Shown here one piece after another: positions 43,414-51,486 of a stretch of 64,000 bases of DNA. Each line of letters starts with the position of its first letter. Positions within the stretch are counted from its first letter, which is position 1. The notes under the pieces are model-generated. The model did not search any database, was not told where the DNA came from, and saw only the letters and a program-made list of their open reading frames with translations. The translations under genes and the position numbers were made by a program. Source of the stretch: Actinomadura luzonensis (GTDB taxonomy: Bacteria; Actinomycetota; Actinomycetes; Streptosporangiales; Streptosporangiaceae); assembly GCF_022664455.2 (NCBI RefSeq), contig NZ_JAKRKC020000001.1:5895001-5959000 (forward strand). Direction: 5' to 3'.

Positions 43414-43438
43414 CACATTTCGGTCAGACCGGAATGTG
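43414..43438. promoter_or_regulatory. 25-bp near-perfect palindrome
   Basis: CACATTTCGGTC-A-GACCGGAATGTG matches its complement at 11 of 12 arm positions. With a 1-nt centre it suits an operator for the MFS gene (start 43494), or less well a terminator for the ABC exporter. Confidence 0.5.
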
Positions 43439-43493
43439 CCTCCCGGAGCCGCATGTTCGGTCCTCCGGTAGATCTCCAAGGCTAGGACCCGTT

Positions 43494-44747
43494 TTGTCAG
43501 CGACATCCTCCACGTTCCGCGCCCTCCGCCACCACAACTACCGGCTGTGGGCAGGAGCGGACATCATCTCCGTGACCGGCACCTGGATGCAGGTGCTGGG
43601 CCTGAACTGGCTCATCCTCACGATCACCGGCTCGGCGACGAGCGTTGGCGTCAGCCTCGTCGTGCAGGCGCTGCCGACGCTGCTGCTCGGCATGTGGGGC
43701 GGTGCGCTGGCCGACCGGCTCCCGACGCGGCCCGTCGTGATCGCCGCGCAGCTCGCGCAGGCGGCGCTGGCGGTGGCGCTGGCCGTCATCGCGTACACCG
43801 GGGCCGACGACGTGGCGCCGATCTACGGAGTGGCGCTGCTCAGCGGCATCGTGGGCGCGCTCGGCGGGCCGTCGCTCGGGCGCTTCGGCGCGGAGGTCGT
43901 GCCGCCGGACGACCTGCCGAACGCGATGGCGCTCGGCTCCATCCTCAGCTCGGGGGCGCGCATCCTGGGCATGAGCCTGGCGGGCGTGCTGCTGCCGTTC
44001 ACCGGCGACGGCGGCCTGTTCGTGATCAACGCGGCGACGTTCTTCGCGGTCGTCGCGGCGGTGCTGGCGATGCGGCGCGAGGAGTTCCACCCGCTGGCCG
44101 CCGCCGGGCGGCAGCCGGGCGCGGTGCTGGCGGGCCTGAAGTACGTGCTGCGCACGCCCTGGCTGCTCGTGGTGCTGGGCCTGTGGTTCGTCTCGGGCAG
44201 CGTCGGGCGCAACTTCCAGGTCACCATGGCCGCCATGAGCGCCGGCCCGCTCGGGACCGGGGTGGCCGGCTACGGGCTGCTGTCCACCGTGTTCGCCGTC
44301 GGCACGGTGCTGGGGGGCTTCCTCGCCGCCTCGCGGCCGGCCCTCACCGTGCGGCTGCTGCTGATCACCGCGTTCCTCATCGGGGTGGCGCAGGCGCTGA
44401 GCGGGCTCATGCCGGAGCTGTGGTCGTTCGCGGCGCTGATGCTGCCGATCGCGGCGGGCGCGGTGACCGTGGACACCACCGTCAACGCGCGGGCGCAGCT
44501 CGACAGCCCCGAGCCGATGCGCGGCCGGATCATCGCGGCGCTGTCGATCGTCAGCGCGGGTGCGGGCGCGCTCGGCGGGCCGCTGCTCGGCTGGCTCAGC
44601 GACACCTTCGGGCCGGACGTCGCGCTGGAGGCCGGCGGCGTGAGCTGCGTGGCGGCCGCGCTGCTCGCGGCCGTGGCGCTGACCCGCCTCTCGGGCCGGA
44701 CGATCCGCCAGTCGGTACGGCTGCGCCCCCGCCTGGAGCAGGCCTGA
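43494..44747 (+). CDS. MFS transporter, EntS-like
   Basis: About 417 residues with 10-12 hydrophobic segments and MFS motif A variant GGALADRLPTRPV (about residues 65-77); the N terminus FRALRHHNYRLWAGAD and the late TTVNARAQLDSPEPMRGRI segment are typical of the EntS/MFS_3-type exporters. Substrate unknown; it sits next to the ABC exporter. A TTG at 43494 is the likely start because the family begins shortly before FRALRHHNYR; a longer frame to 43434 would run through the palindrome. Confidence 0.88.
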   Translation: MSATSSTFRALRHHNYRLWAGADIISVTGTWMQVLGLNWLILTITGSATSVGVSLVVQALPTLLLGMWGGALADRLPTRPVVIAAQLAQAALAVALAVIAYTGADDVAPIYGVALLSGIVGALGGPSLGRFGAEVVPPDDLPNAMALGSILSSGARILGMSLAGVLLPFTGDGGLFVINAATFFAVVAAVLAMRREEFHPLAAAGRQPGAVLAGLKYVLRTPWLLVVLGLWFVSGSVGRNFQVTMAAMSAGPLGTGVAGYGLLSTVFAVGTVLGGFLAASRPALTVRLLLITAFLIGVAQALSGLMPELWSFAALMLPIAAGAVTVDTTVNARAQLDSPEPMRGRIIAALSIVSAGAGALGGPLLGWLSDTFGPDVALEAGGVSCVAAALLAAVALTRLSGRTIRQSVRLRPRLEQA

Positions 44748-44775
44748 CCTTCCGGCCAGATCCGCCTTACCCCCC

Positions 44776-44804
44776 TTGCCTGCAGTGAGGCCTGTAGCTA
44801 ATCT
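44776..44804 (+). promoter_or_regulatory. Promoter of the hsp20 gene
   Basis: TTGCCT (44776-44781) and TAATCT (44799-44804) are spaced 17 bp apart, a good sigma-70-type match. The first arm of the large inverted repeat (44789-44801) overlaps the -10 element. Confidence 0.6.
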
Positions 44805-44834
44805 GTAATTGCAGTTGGAGGTTAGCTACAGGCC
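44789..44834. promoter_or_regulatory. 13-bp inverted repeat operator candidate at the hsp20 promoter
   Basis: GGCCTGTAGCTAA (44789-44801) and TTAGCTACAGGCC (44822-44834) are perfect complements with a 20-bp spacer; GCAGTGAGG also flanks the element on both sides as a direct repeat (44782 and 44840). It covers the -10 and early transcript, where a repressor would block transcription. It is not the HAIR sequence of HspR nor the RheA site. The MerR-type gene downstream is the obvious candidate ligand. Confidence 0.7.
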
Positions 44835-44858
44835 CGACCGCAGTGAGGGGGTTCGGAA

Positions 44859-45287
44859 ATGCTTCTCACCACCATCGATCCGTTCTTCCAGGAGTTCGAG
44901 CGGCAGTTCAACCGCCTGACTCGCCAGGCGTACGACACCGGCGCCGTCATGCCGATGGACGGCCTCCGCCGCGACGACGACGTGATCCTGCGCTTCGACC
45001 TGCCCGGCATCGACCCCGACTCGATCGAGGTCACCGTCGACCGGGGCGTGCTCAGCGTCAGCGCCCGCCGCGAGGAGGAGGTCGCCGAGAACGAGCGGCT
45101 GTTCGTCCGCGAGCGCCCCATGGGCACCTTCACCCGCCGCGTCTACCTGTCGGAGCACCTCGACAGCGAGCGCATCGACGCCGGCTACGCCAACGGCGTG
45201 CTCACCGTCCGCATCCCGGTCCTCGACCGGGCCAAGCCGCGCAAGGTGGAGATCCAGCGAGGGGAGACCAAGGCCATCAAGGCCTGA
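44859..45287 (+). CDS. Hsp20 / alpha-crystallin small heat shock protein
   Basis: 142 residues. Alpha-crystallin domain with LRFDLPGIDPDSIEVTVDRG (about 45-64), VLSVSARREEE and the closing AYGNGVLTV-like YANGVLTVRIPV (about 112-123). Such chaperones form oligomers that hold unfolded proteins. GAGGGGG precedes the ATG. It is preceded by a strong promoter with an inverted repeat and followed by a hairpin and a MerR-type regulator gene. Confidence 0.95.
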   Translation: MLLTTIDPFFQEFERQFNRLTRQAYDTGAVMPMDGLRRDDDVILRFDLPGIDPDSIEVTVDRGVLSVSARREEEVAENERLFVRERPMGTFTRRVYLSEHLDSERIDAGYANGVLTVRIPVLDRAKPRKVEIQRGETKAIKA

Positions 45288-45298
45288 CCCCGGCGGCG

Positions 45299-45326
45299 CG
45301 GGGGCGGGCCTCGCGGTCCGCCCCCG
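45299..45326. terminator. Hairpin between hsp20 and the MerR gene
   Basis: CGGGGGCGG (45299-45307) pairs with CCGCCCCCG (45318-45326), a 9-bp GC stem with a 10-nt loop. It could end or attenuate the hsp20 transcript before the regulator gene. Confidence 0.6.
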
Positions 45327-45344
45327 TACCATGAGGAGGTCATG

Positions 45345-45656
45345 ATGGCCGAACTGCCTTTCGACGACGAGCACGCGCCGCTCTACTCGCTCGGGCAGGT
45401 GGCGGAGATGCTCAACGTGCAGCAGGCCTATCTCCGCCGCCTCGACCAGCACGACGTCGTCACGCCCAGCCGCTCGGAGGGCGGCCAGCGGCGCTACTCC
45501 CGGCGCGACATCCGCACCGTCCAGCACGTCACCCGCATGGCCGACGCGGGCATGACGCTCATCGCCATCCGGCGCATCCTGGAGCTGGAGCGCGAGCTCG
45601 CCGCGCTGCGCGAGGAGCTACGGCGGGCGCGGGCCCGCCTCGGCGAATCGGCGTGA
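45345..45656 (+). CDS. MerR-family regulator, HspR-like
   Basis: 103 residues. The N-terminal MerR helix-turn-helix reads LYSLGQVAEMLNVQQAYLRR and continues QRRYSRRDI, followed by an ADAGMTLIAIRRILELE helix and a coiled-coil tail; no metal-binding cysteines. Short MerR proteins of this kind (HspR, CueR-unlike) repress heat-shock genes. ATG 45345 is preferred to 45342 because AGGAGG is then at 5 bp. It lies directly downstream of hsp20, consistent with autoregulation. Confidence 0.9.
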   Translation: MAELPFDDEHAPLYSLGQVAEMLNVQQAYLRRLDQHDVVTPSRSEGGQRRYSRRDIRTVQHVTRMADAGMTLIAIRRILELERELAALREELRRARARLGESA

Positions 45657-45698
45657 CCTGGCGATTGGGAGGCGAGCCGTTGGGTAGCGCTTGACCTC

Positions 45699-46250
45699 AT
45701 GGCAACCGACGTCATCACCCTGATCACCAAGGACCACAGGACCGTCGAGTCCCTCTTCGACCGGCTGAAGAAGGGCGAGGGCGACATCAAGGCCACCGTG
45801 GCCGAGCTGCACGCCCTCCTCATCGCGCACGCCCGGGCCGAGGAGGACCGCGTCTACCCCGGCCTCGACGCCCACCACAGCGTCGAGGAGCACAAGGAGG
45901 CCGAGGTCCTGCTCGACGCGCTGGTGCGGGCCCAGCCCGGCACCCCGGAGTTCCGCACCACGCTGCAGCAGCTCATCGAGTCGGTGCAGCACCACGTCGA
46001 GGAGGAGGAGAGCGAGCTCCTGCCCGCGCTGCGGAAGTCGGCCGGCGAGAAGCGGCTGCAGGAGCTCGGACGGGCCTTCAAGGAGCGCCGCGACGCGGAG
46101 CTGAAGGCGCTCGGCGTCCCCCAGCAGGGCTCCGCCGAGGGCGCCACCAAGGCCGAGCTGTACGAGGCGGCACAGAAGGCCGACATTCCCGGACGGTCCC
46201 AGATGGACAAGGAAGAGCTGGCCGCCGCCCTCAAGCAGGCCAAGTCCTAG
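45699..46250 (+). CDS. Hemerythrin-domain protein with SAP/Rho-N-like tail
   Basis: 183 residues. The four-helix hemerythrin fold shows its iron ligands in order: His13 in TKDHR, His44 with Glu48 in IAHARAEED, His65-Glu69 in HKEAE, and His98/99 with Glu in QHHVEEEESE. It would bind a diiron centre for oxygen, NO or stress sensing. After a linker, residues about 149-180 (TKAELYEAAQKADIPGRSQM then DKEELAAALK) resemble the Rho-N/SAP-type small helical motif. It belongs to the stress island started by hsp20. Confidence 0.88.
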   Translation: MATDVITLITKDHRTVESLFDRLKKGEGDIKATVAELHALLIAHARAEEDRVYPGLDAHHSVEEHKEAEVLLDALVRAQPGTPEFRTTLQQLIESVQHHVEEEESELLPALRKSAGEKRLQELGRAFKERRDAELKALGVPQQGSAEGATKAELYEAAQKADIPGRSQMDKEELAAALKQAKS

Positions 46251-46284
46251 GATTCCGGACCTGTCGGCGGGTAGAGGATCACGT

Positions 46285-46635
46285 ATGAGTGAACTGCCTC
46301 CGGACCGGTTCGGCATGAGCGACGAACAGGACATCGAGGTCTCGGAGTGGACCGACGACCTCGGGCTCAACCACGAGGTCGTCCCCGACGACCCCCAGCA
46401 CCGGGACACGCTCGACGAGCGGCTGCGCCGCGAGGCCCCCGACCGCCTGCACGAGCACCGTCCCCTGCACCGGCTCACCCAGCCGGACGAGGGCCTGGAG
46501 CCGGACCGGGACGACGAGGAGCTGGCCGAGGACCAGGGCGCCGACGACGGCGACCTGTCGGCCGAGGAACGGGCGATCCACATCGACCTCGGCGAGGATC
46601 TCGGGGAGGATCTCGGCGGCGACGACTACCAGTGA
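46285..46635 (+). CDS. Small acidic protein (DUF5709-like)
   Basis: 116 residues, very rich in Asp and Glu. It contains DTLDERLRREAPD, which resembles the conserved core of DUF5709 proteins (TLDxRLAxExPD). It has no membrane segment or catalytic motif and ends in a LGEDLGEDLGGD repeat. The function of the family is unknown to me. It follows the hemerythrin gene by 34 bp and is probably part of the same stress-related unit. Confidence 0.7.
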   Translation: MSELPPDRFGMSDEQDIEVSEWTDDLGLNHEVVPDDPQHRDTLDERLRREAPDRLHEHRPLHRLTQPDEGLEPDRDDEELAEDQGADDGDLSAEERAIHIDLGEDLGEDLGGDDYQ

Positions 46636-46647
46636 GCCGCCCGGCCC

Positions 46648-46678
46648 GGCCGGGGCCGCGCGACGGGCGGCCCCGGCC
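46648..46678. terminator. Bidirectional terminator-like hairpin
   Basis: GGCCGGGGCCGC (46648-46659) pairs with its exact complement at 46667-46678 over a 7-nt loop, in the 49-bp gap between the convergent acidic-protein and HAD genes. Confidence 0.75.
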
Positions 46679-46684
46679 CGCCGC

Positions 46685-47341
46685 CTACGCCAGCCGCCGG
46701 GCGGCCGGCAGGACCGCGTGCAGGTCGTCGACGATCACGTCGGCCGCGCGCGCCTCCGGCCGCGCGGCGTGCAGATATCCCCACGGCCCCCGGCGGAGGA
46801 GCGCGGTGCGCATGCCCGCCCGCCCCGCCGGCAGCACGTCGTTGTCCAGGCGGTCGCCGACGTAGAGGATCTCGCCCGGCTCCCGCCCCGCCACCGCCGC
46901 CACCTTGGCGAAGAACTCCGGCTCCGGCTTGGACACGCCCCACCCCTCGGAGGTGTGGACGGAGTCGACCGGCAGCTCCAGCGCGACCAGCGCGTCATAG
47001 GCCCGGCGCGGCTGGTTCCCCGCGACGATCACCTGGTAGCCCGCCTCGCGCAACGCCCCCAGCGCCGCCCTGACGTCCGGGTAGAGGTCGTCGCCGTCGA
47101 AGTGGTTGCGCAGCCCCCGCGGGTCGTCGCGCTCCCACGCGGCCTCCTCGGCCTCCGGGTCGATGCCCGGCCGGACGATCTCGAACGCGTCACGGTGCGG
47201 CCGGTCGAGCGCCGCCATGCCGCCGAGCACGCCCATGAGCACGAAGTGGCTCACGCCGAGCCGTTCGGCCCATCGCGCCCAGATGCGCGTCTCGTCGATC
47301 AGCGTCTCGCCGACGTCGAACACCACAGCCTTGACGACCAT
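46685..47341 (-). CDS. HAD-family hydrolase
   Basis: 218 residues. HAD motifs: I VVFDVGETLIDE (Asp nucleophile, about residues 6-17), II VIVAGNQ, III SKPEPEF and IV ILYVGDRLDND. The second catalytic Asp of motif I (DxD) is replaced by Glu-region GET (DVGET), as in many dehalogenase/phosphatase-like members. It would be a small-molecule phosphatase or dehalogenase. The ATG at 47341 follows AGGGGG; a longer in-frame start at 47362 is less likely. Confidence 0.87.
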   Translation of the reverse strand: MVVKAVVFDVGETLIDETRIWARWAERLGVSHFVLMGVLGGMAALDRPHRDAFEIVRPGIDPEAEEAAWERDDPRGLRNHFDGDDLYPDVRAALGALREAGYQVIVAGNQPRRAYDALVALELPVDSVHTSEGWGVSKPEPEFFAKVAAVAGREPGEILYVGDRLDNDVLPAGRAGMRTALLRRGPWGYLHAARPEARAADVIVDDLHAVLPAARRLA

Positions 47342-47423
47342 CGATCCCCCTGTACCCGACATTCCATCGCAAAGCGGGATTCTCTCACGCTGCTACGCCC
47401 CGTCGAGCTCGACGCGGGCGTCC

Positions 47424-50400
47424 TCACGGCGTGAGCTTGTCCATCGCCTTGGCGATGCGCTTCTCGGAGATCGGGGTGGGCGTGCCCAGCGTCTGGGCGA
47501 AGAAGCTGACCCGCAGCTCCTCGATCATCCACCGGATCTCCACCACGTCGGGGTCACCGCGCCGGGCCGGCGGCAGCTTGTCCAGCAGGTCGTGGTAGTC
47601 GTCCTCGACCTTGTGCACCTTGTCCATCCACTCCTGGTCGCGCCACGGGTCCTCGGGCAGCTTGGTGAGCCGGCGGTCGATGGCGCGGATGTAGCGGAGC
47701 AGGTCGGACAGGCGGCGGTGGCCGGTCGCCGTGACGAAGCCCTTGAAGACGAGCCGGCCGAGCTGGTCGCGGACGTCGTCGGTGGCGGCGCTCGGGCGCA
47801 GCGCGTCCAGGCGGGCCGTCGCCTCGTGCCAGACCGCGAGGATCTGCTCCACCTTCGCCAGCACGGCGGCGGCCGTGTCGTACAGGTTCGCCCGGACGTG
47901 CTGGTAGAGGCGGTCGAAGGCGACCGGGTCCCAGGCGGGGCCGCCCGCCTCCTGCATGAGCTGGTCGACGGCCGCGTTGATCACGTCGTCGAACAGGGCC
48001 ACCGCGCCGCCGTGCGGGCTGCGCGACAGGGCCAGCTTGGCCTGGTTGGTCAGGCCGGCCAGCAGGGACTTGGCCGGATTGGTGACGTTCAGCAGGAGCA
48101 GCCGGCGCACGCCGGGCCAGTGGGAGCGGCGCTGCTCGGCCTCGGTCTCGGTCTCGTAGATCTTGACCGAGACGGAGTCGCCGGCGTCCACCAGCGCCGG
48201 GTAGCCCTTCATCCGGCCCTGCTCGAACACCTTGGGCAGCCGGCCGAGACTCCAGGTGCGCAGGCCCGTGCGCTCCAGATCGTCGCCGGCCTCGGAGAGC
48301 GTCCGGCGCAGGCGCGGGGCCAGCCGCCGCTTGAGCGCGTCGAGGTCCTTGTCCTCGGCCAGCGTGCGCTTGCGCTCGTCGATCACCCGGTAGGTGATCC
48401 GCAGGTGGTCGGGGATCTGGTCGAGCTGCCACGCCTCGCGCGGCACCCGTACGCCGGTCAGCCGGAACAGCTCGCGCTCCACGGCGGCCAGCAGCGGCTC
48501 CTTGCCGGGCTCGGCGGCGGCCAGCACCTGCTTGGCGTAGTTGGGGGCGGGCACGAAGTTGCGGCGCAGGTTCTTCGGCAGCGAGCGGATCAGCGCGGTG
48601 ACCAGCTCCTCGCGCAGGCCGGGGATCTGCCAGTCGAAGCCGTCGGAGCCGACCTGGTTGAGCACCTGGAGCGGCACGTGCACGGTGACGCCGTCGGCGT
48701 TGGCGCCCGGCTCGAACTGGTAGGTCAGCCGCATCCGCTGGCCGAGCTGCTTCCAGGTGTCGGGGTAGTCGCGGGCGCTGACGTCGGCGCCCTCGTTGAC
48801 CAGCATCTCCGGCGAGAACGTGAGCAGGTCGGGCGTCTCCTGCCCGGCCTTCTTCCACCAGGAGTCGAAGTGCCGGGCCGAGACGACCTCGGCCGGCACG
48901 CGCTGGTCGTAGAAGTCGAACAGGGCGTCGTCGCTGACCATGATGTCGCGGCGGCGGGCCCGGTTCTCCAGCTCCTCGACCTCGCCGAGCAGCCGCCGGT
49001 TGTCCTTGAGGAAGCGGTGGTGGGTGTCCCAGTCGCCCTCGACCAGGGCGTGCCGGATGAACAGCTCGCGGGACAGGTCGGGGTCGATGCGGCCGTAGTT
49101 GACCTTGCGGCCGACGACCAGCGGCACGCCGTACAGGGAGACCTTCTCCAGCGCGACGACCGCGCCCTGGCTCTTCTCCCAGTGCGGCTCGGAGTAGGTG
49201 CGTTTGACCAGGTGCTGGGCGAGGGGTTCGACCCAGGCGGGCTCGATCTTGGCGTTGACCCTGGCCCAGAGGCGGGAGGTCTCGACCAGCTCGGCGGACA
49301 TGATCCACTGCGGCTGCTTCTTGGCCAGCGCGGAGCCAGGGAAGATCGCGAAGCGGGCGTTGCGGGCGCCCAGGTACTCCTGGATGGGCCGCCGGCCGCC
49401 GTCGGCGGGGCGCTGCTTGTCGAGGACGTCCTTGACGCCGATGTGCGACAGCAGCCCGGCCAGCAGCGACACGTGCACGTGGTACGGGTCGGCGGGCCGG
49501 CTGTCGGGCTGGACGCCGAGCGCCTGGCGGAGCTGGCTGTAGATGTCCTGCCACTCGCGCACGCGCAGGTAGTTGAGGAACTCGGCCTTGCACAGCCGGC
49601 GGAACGCGCTGGAGGACAGCTCCTTCTGCTTCTCCCGCAGGTAGTTCCACAGGTTGAGGTGGGCCAGGAAGTCGGAGTCGGGGTCGGCGAAGCGCCGGTG
49701 CTTCTCGTCGGCCTGCTGCTGCTTGTCGGCGGGCCGCTCGCGGGGGTCCTGGATGGACAGCGCGGCCGCGATGATCATGACTTCGCGCAGGCAGCCGTTC
49801 TTCTCGGCCTCCAGCACCATGCGGCCGAGGCGCGGGTCGACCGGCAGCGTGGCGAGCTTGCGGCCGACCGGCGTGAGCCGGCCCTGCGCGTCGAAGGCGC
49901 CCAGCTCGTGCAGCAGGTTGACGCCGTCCTTGACCTGGCGGCGGTCGGGCGGCTCGACGAACGGGAACGCCTCGATGTCGCCGAGCCCGATGGAGGTCAT
50001 CTGCAGGATGACCGAGGCCAGGTTGGTGCGCAGGATCTCGGGGTCGGTGAACTCCGGCCGGCCGAGGAAGTCCTCCTCCTCGTACAGCCGGACGCAGATG
50101 CCGTCGGAGGTGCGGCCCGAGCGGCCCTTGCGCTGGTTGGCGCTGGCCTGCGAGATCGGCTCGATCGGCAGGCGCTGCACCTTGGTGCGGTGGCTGTAGC
50201 GGGAGATGCGGGCGTAGCCGGGGTCGACGACGTACTTGATGCCGGGGACGGTGAGCGAGGTCTCGGCCACGTTGGTGGCCAGGACGACGCGGCGGCCGGT
50301 GTGCGGCTGGAAGACGCGGTGCTGCTCGGCGGCGCTCAGCCGGGCGTACAGCGGCAGGATCTCGGTGTTCCGGAACTCGGCCTTGGCCAGGGCGTCGGCG

Positions 50401-51302
50401 GCGTCGCGGATCTCCCGCTCGCCGGACAGGAACACGAGGATGTCGCCGGGGCCCTCGGCGACCAGCTCGCGGCAGGCGGCCACGATGCCCTGCGTCTGGT
50501 CGTCCTCCTCCAGCGGCCGGTAGCGCACCTCGACCGGGTAGGTGCGGCCGGAGACCTCGATGATCGGCGCGTCGTCGAAGTGGCGGGAGAAGCGCTCGGG
50601 GTCGATGGTGGCGCTGGTGATGACGACCTTGAGGTCGGGACGCTGCGGCAGGAGCTGCTTGAGGTAGCCGAGGATGAAGTCGATGTTGAGGCTGCGCTCG
50701 TGGGCCTCGTCGATGATGAGGGTGTCGTACTGGTCGAGCAGGCGGTCGTTCTGCAGCTCGGCCAGCAGGATGCCGTCGGTCATCAGCTTGACCAGCGTGC
50801 GCTCGCTCGCCTGGTCGGTGAAGCGGACCTTGTAGCCGACGACCTCGCCGAGGCCGGTGCCGAGCTCCTCGGCGACGCGCTCGGCCACGGTGCGCGCGGC
50901 GATGCGGCGGGGCTGGGTGTGGCCGATCAGGCCGCGTACGCCGCGCCCCAGCTCCAGGCACATCTTGGGGATCTGGGTGGTCTTGCCGGAGCCGGTCTCA
51001 CCGGCGATGATCACGACCTGGTGGTCGCGGATGGCGGCGAGGATGTCGTCCTTGCGCTGCGCGACCGGCAGGTTCTCCGGGTACGTGATCGCGGGCACGG
51101 CCGCGCGGCGGCGCTCCAGCCGCTGCTCGGCGCGTTCCACGTCGGCGAGGATCTCCGCGACGATCTTGTCCCGGGCGTCGCGGGAGCGGACCCGGCGCAT
51201 GCCGTCGAGCCTGCGCCGCAACCGCCGCTGGTCGCGCGGCATGAGCTCGGGCAGGCGGGACTGGAGATCGGTGAGCGGAGAGGACAAGGAAGACGTTCCC
51301 AT
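47424..51302 (-). CDS. hrpA: ATP-dependent RNA helicase HrpA
   Basis: About 1292 residues, the usual length for HrpA. Motifs in order: Walker A GETGSGKTT (101-109), DEAH (198-201), VITSATI, then the helicase C domain with ATNVAETSLTVPGI and QRKGRSGR, the helicase-associated domains, and a DUF3418 C terminus ending in the conserved MIEELRVSFFAQTLGTP. It unwinds RNA with ATP and in E. coli rescues stalled ribosomes. The start at 51302 (MGTSSLSS) is chosen because upstream in-frame sequence looks non-coding. Confidence 0.96.
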   Translation of the reverse strand: MGTSSLSSPLTDLQSRLPELMPRDQRRLRRRLDGMRRVRSRDARDKIVAEILADVERAEQRLERRRAAVPAITYPENLPVAQRKDDILAAIRDHQVVIIAGETGSGKTTQIPKMCLELGRGVRGLIGHTQPRRIAARTVAERVAEELGTGLGEVVGYKVRFTDQASERTLVKLMTDGILLAELQNDRLLDQYDTLIIDEAHERSLNIDFILGYLKQLLPQRPDLKVVITSATIDPERFSRHFDDAPIIEVSGRTYPVEVRYRPLEEDDQTQGIVAACRELVAEGPGDILVFLSGEREIRDAADALAKAEFRNTEILPLYARLSAAEQHRVFQPHTGRRVVLATNVAETSLTVPGIKYVVDPGYARISRYSHRTKVQRLPIEPISQASANQRKGRSGRTSDGICVRLYEEEDFLGRPEFTDPEILRTNLASVILQMTSIGLGDIEAFPFVEPPDRRQVKDGVNLLHELGAFDAQGRLTPVGRKLATLPVDPRLGRMVLEAEKNGCLREVMIIAAALSIQDPRERPADKQQQADEKHRRFADPDSDFLAHLNLWNYLREKQKELSSSAFRRLCKAEFLNYLRVREWQDIYSQLRQALGVQPDSRPADPYHVHVSLLAGLLSHIGVKDVLDKQRPADGGRRPIQEYLGARNARFAIFPGSALAKKQPQWIMSAELVETSRLWARVNAKIEPAWVEPLAQHLVKRTYSEPHWEKSQGAVVALEKVSLYGVPLVVGRKVNYGRIDPDLSRELFIRHALVEGDWDTHHRFLKDNRRLLGEVEELENRARRRDIMVSDDALFDFYDQRVPAEVVSARHFDSWWKKAGQETPDLLTFSPEMLVNEGADVSARDYPDTWKQLGQRMRLTYQFEPGANADGVTVHVPLQVLNQVGSDGFDWQIPGLREELVTALIRSLPKNLRRNFVPAPNYAKQVLAAAEPGKEPLLAAVERELFRLTGVRVPREAWQLDQIPDHLRITYRVIDERKRTLAEDKDLDALKRRLAPRLRRTLSEAGDDLERTGLRTWSLGRLPKVFEQGRMKGYPALVDAGDSVSVKIYETETEAEQRRSHWPGVRRLLLLNVTNPAKSLLAGLTNQAKLALSRSPHGGAVALFDDVINAAVDQLMQEAGGPAWDPVAFDRLYQHVRANLYDTAAAVLAKVEQILAVWHEATARLDALRPSAATDDVRDQLGRLVFKGFVTATGHRRLSDLLRYIRAIDRRLTKLPEDPWRDQEWMDKVHKVEDDYHDLLDKLPPARRGDPDVVEIRWMIEELRVSFFAQTLGTPTPISEKRIAKAMDKLTP

Positions 51303-51444
51303 ACTGCTTTCAGGATATTTGAGCCCCCGCAGGCGCGGGGCCAACGGCCCATCGTGCCCCACCGGCCGCGGACGGCGCATCCCAATATCGTCGGTCCTGA
51401 TCAACGCCGCCGGCGGCCGCGGCATTCCCGCGCCGCCGGCCCGC

Positions 51445-51486
51445 GTCGTGAGGTCAGGGTCGTGAGGTCAGGGTCGTGAGGTCAGG
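51445..51486. repeat. 14-bp tandem repeat, 3 copies, spanning the ppgK stop codon
   Basis: GTCGTGAGGTCAGG is repeated exactly at 51445, 51459 and 51473. The TCA that forms the ppgK stop (51482-51484) is in the third copy; the earlier copies lie downstream of the gene. Confidence 0.97.

Noticed and set aside
44789..44834. HAIR or RheA operator at hsp20
   Set aside because: The sequence does not contain CTTGAGT-N7-ACTCAAG or TGTCATC-N5-GATGACA.
47106..51479. A very long open frame on the plus strand opposite hrpA (over 1400 codons)
   Set aside because: It is the antisense shadow of hrpA in GC-rich DNA; the minus strand has all helicase motifs and the plus strand has none.
51445..51486. Repeat as a replication origin or attachment site
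   Set aside because: No integrase, plasmid or partition gene nearby; simple slippage at the ppgK end is enough.
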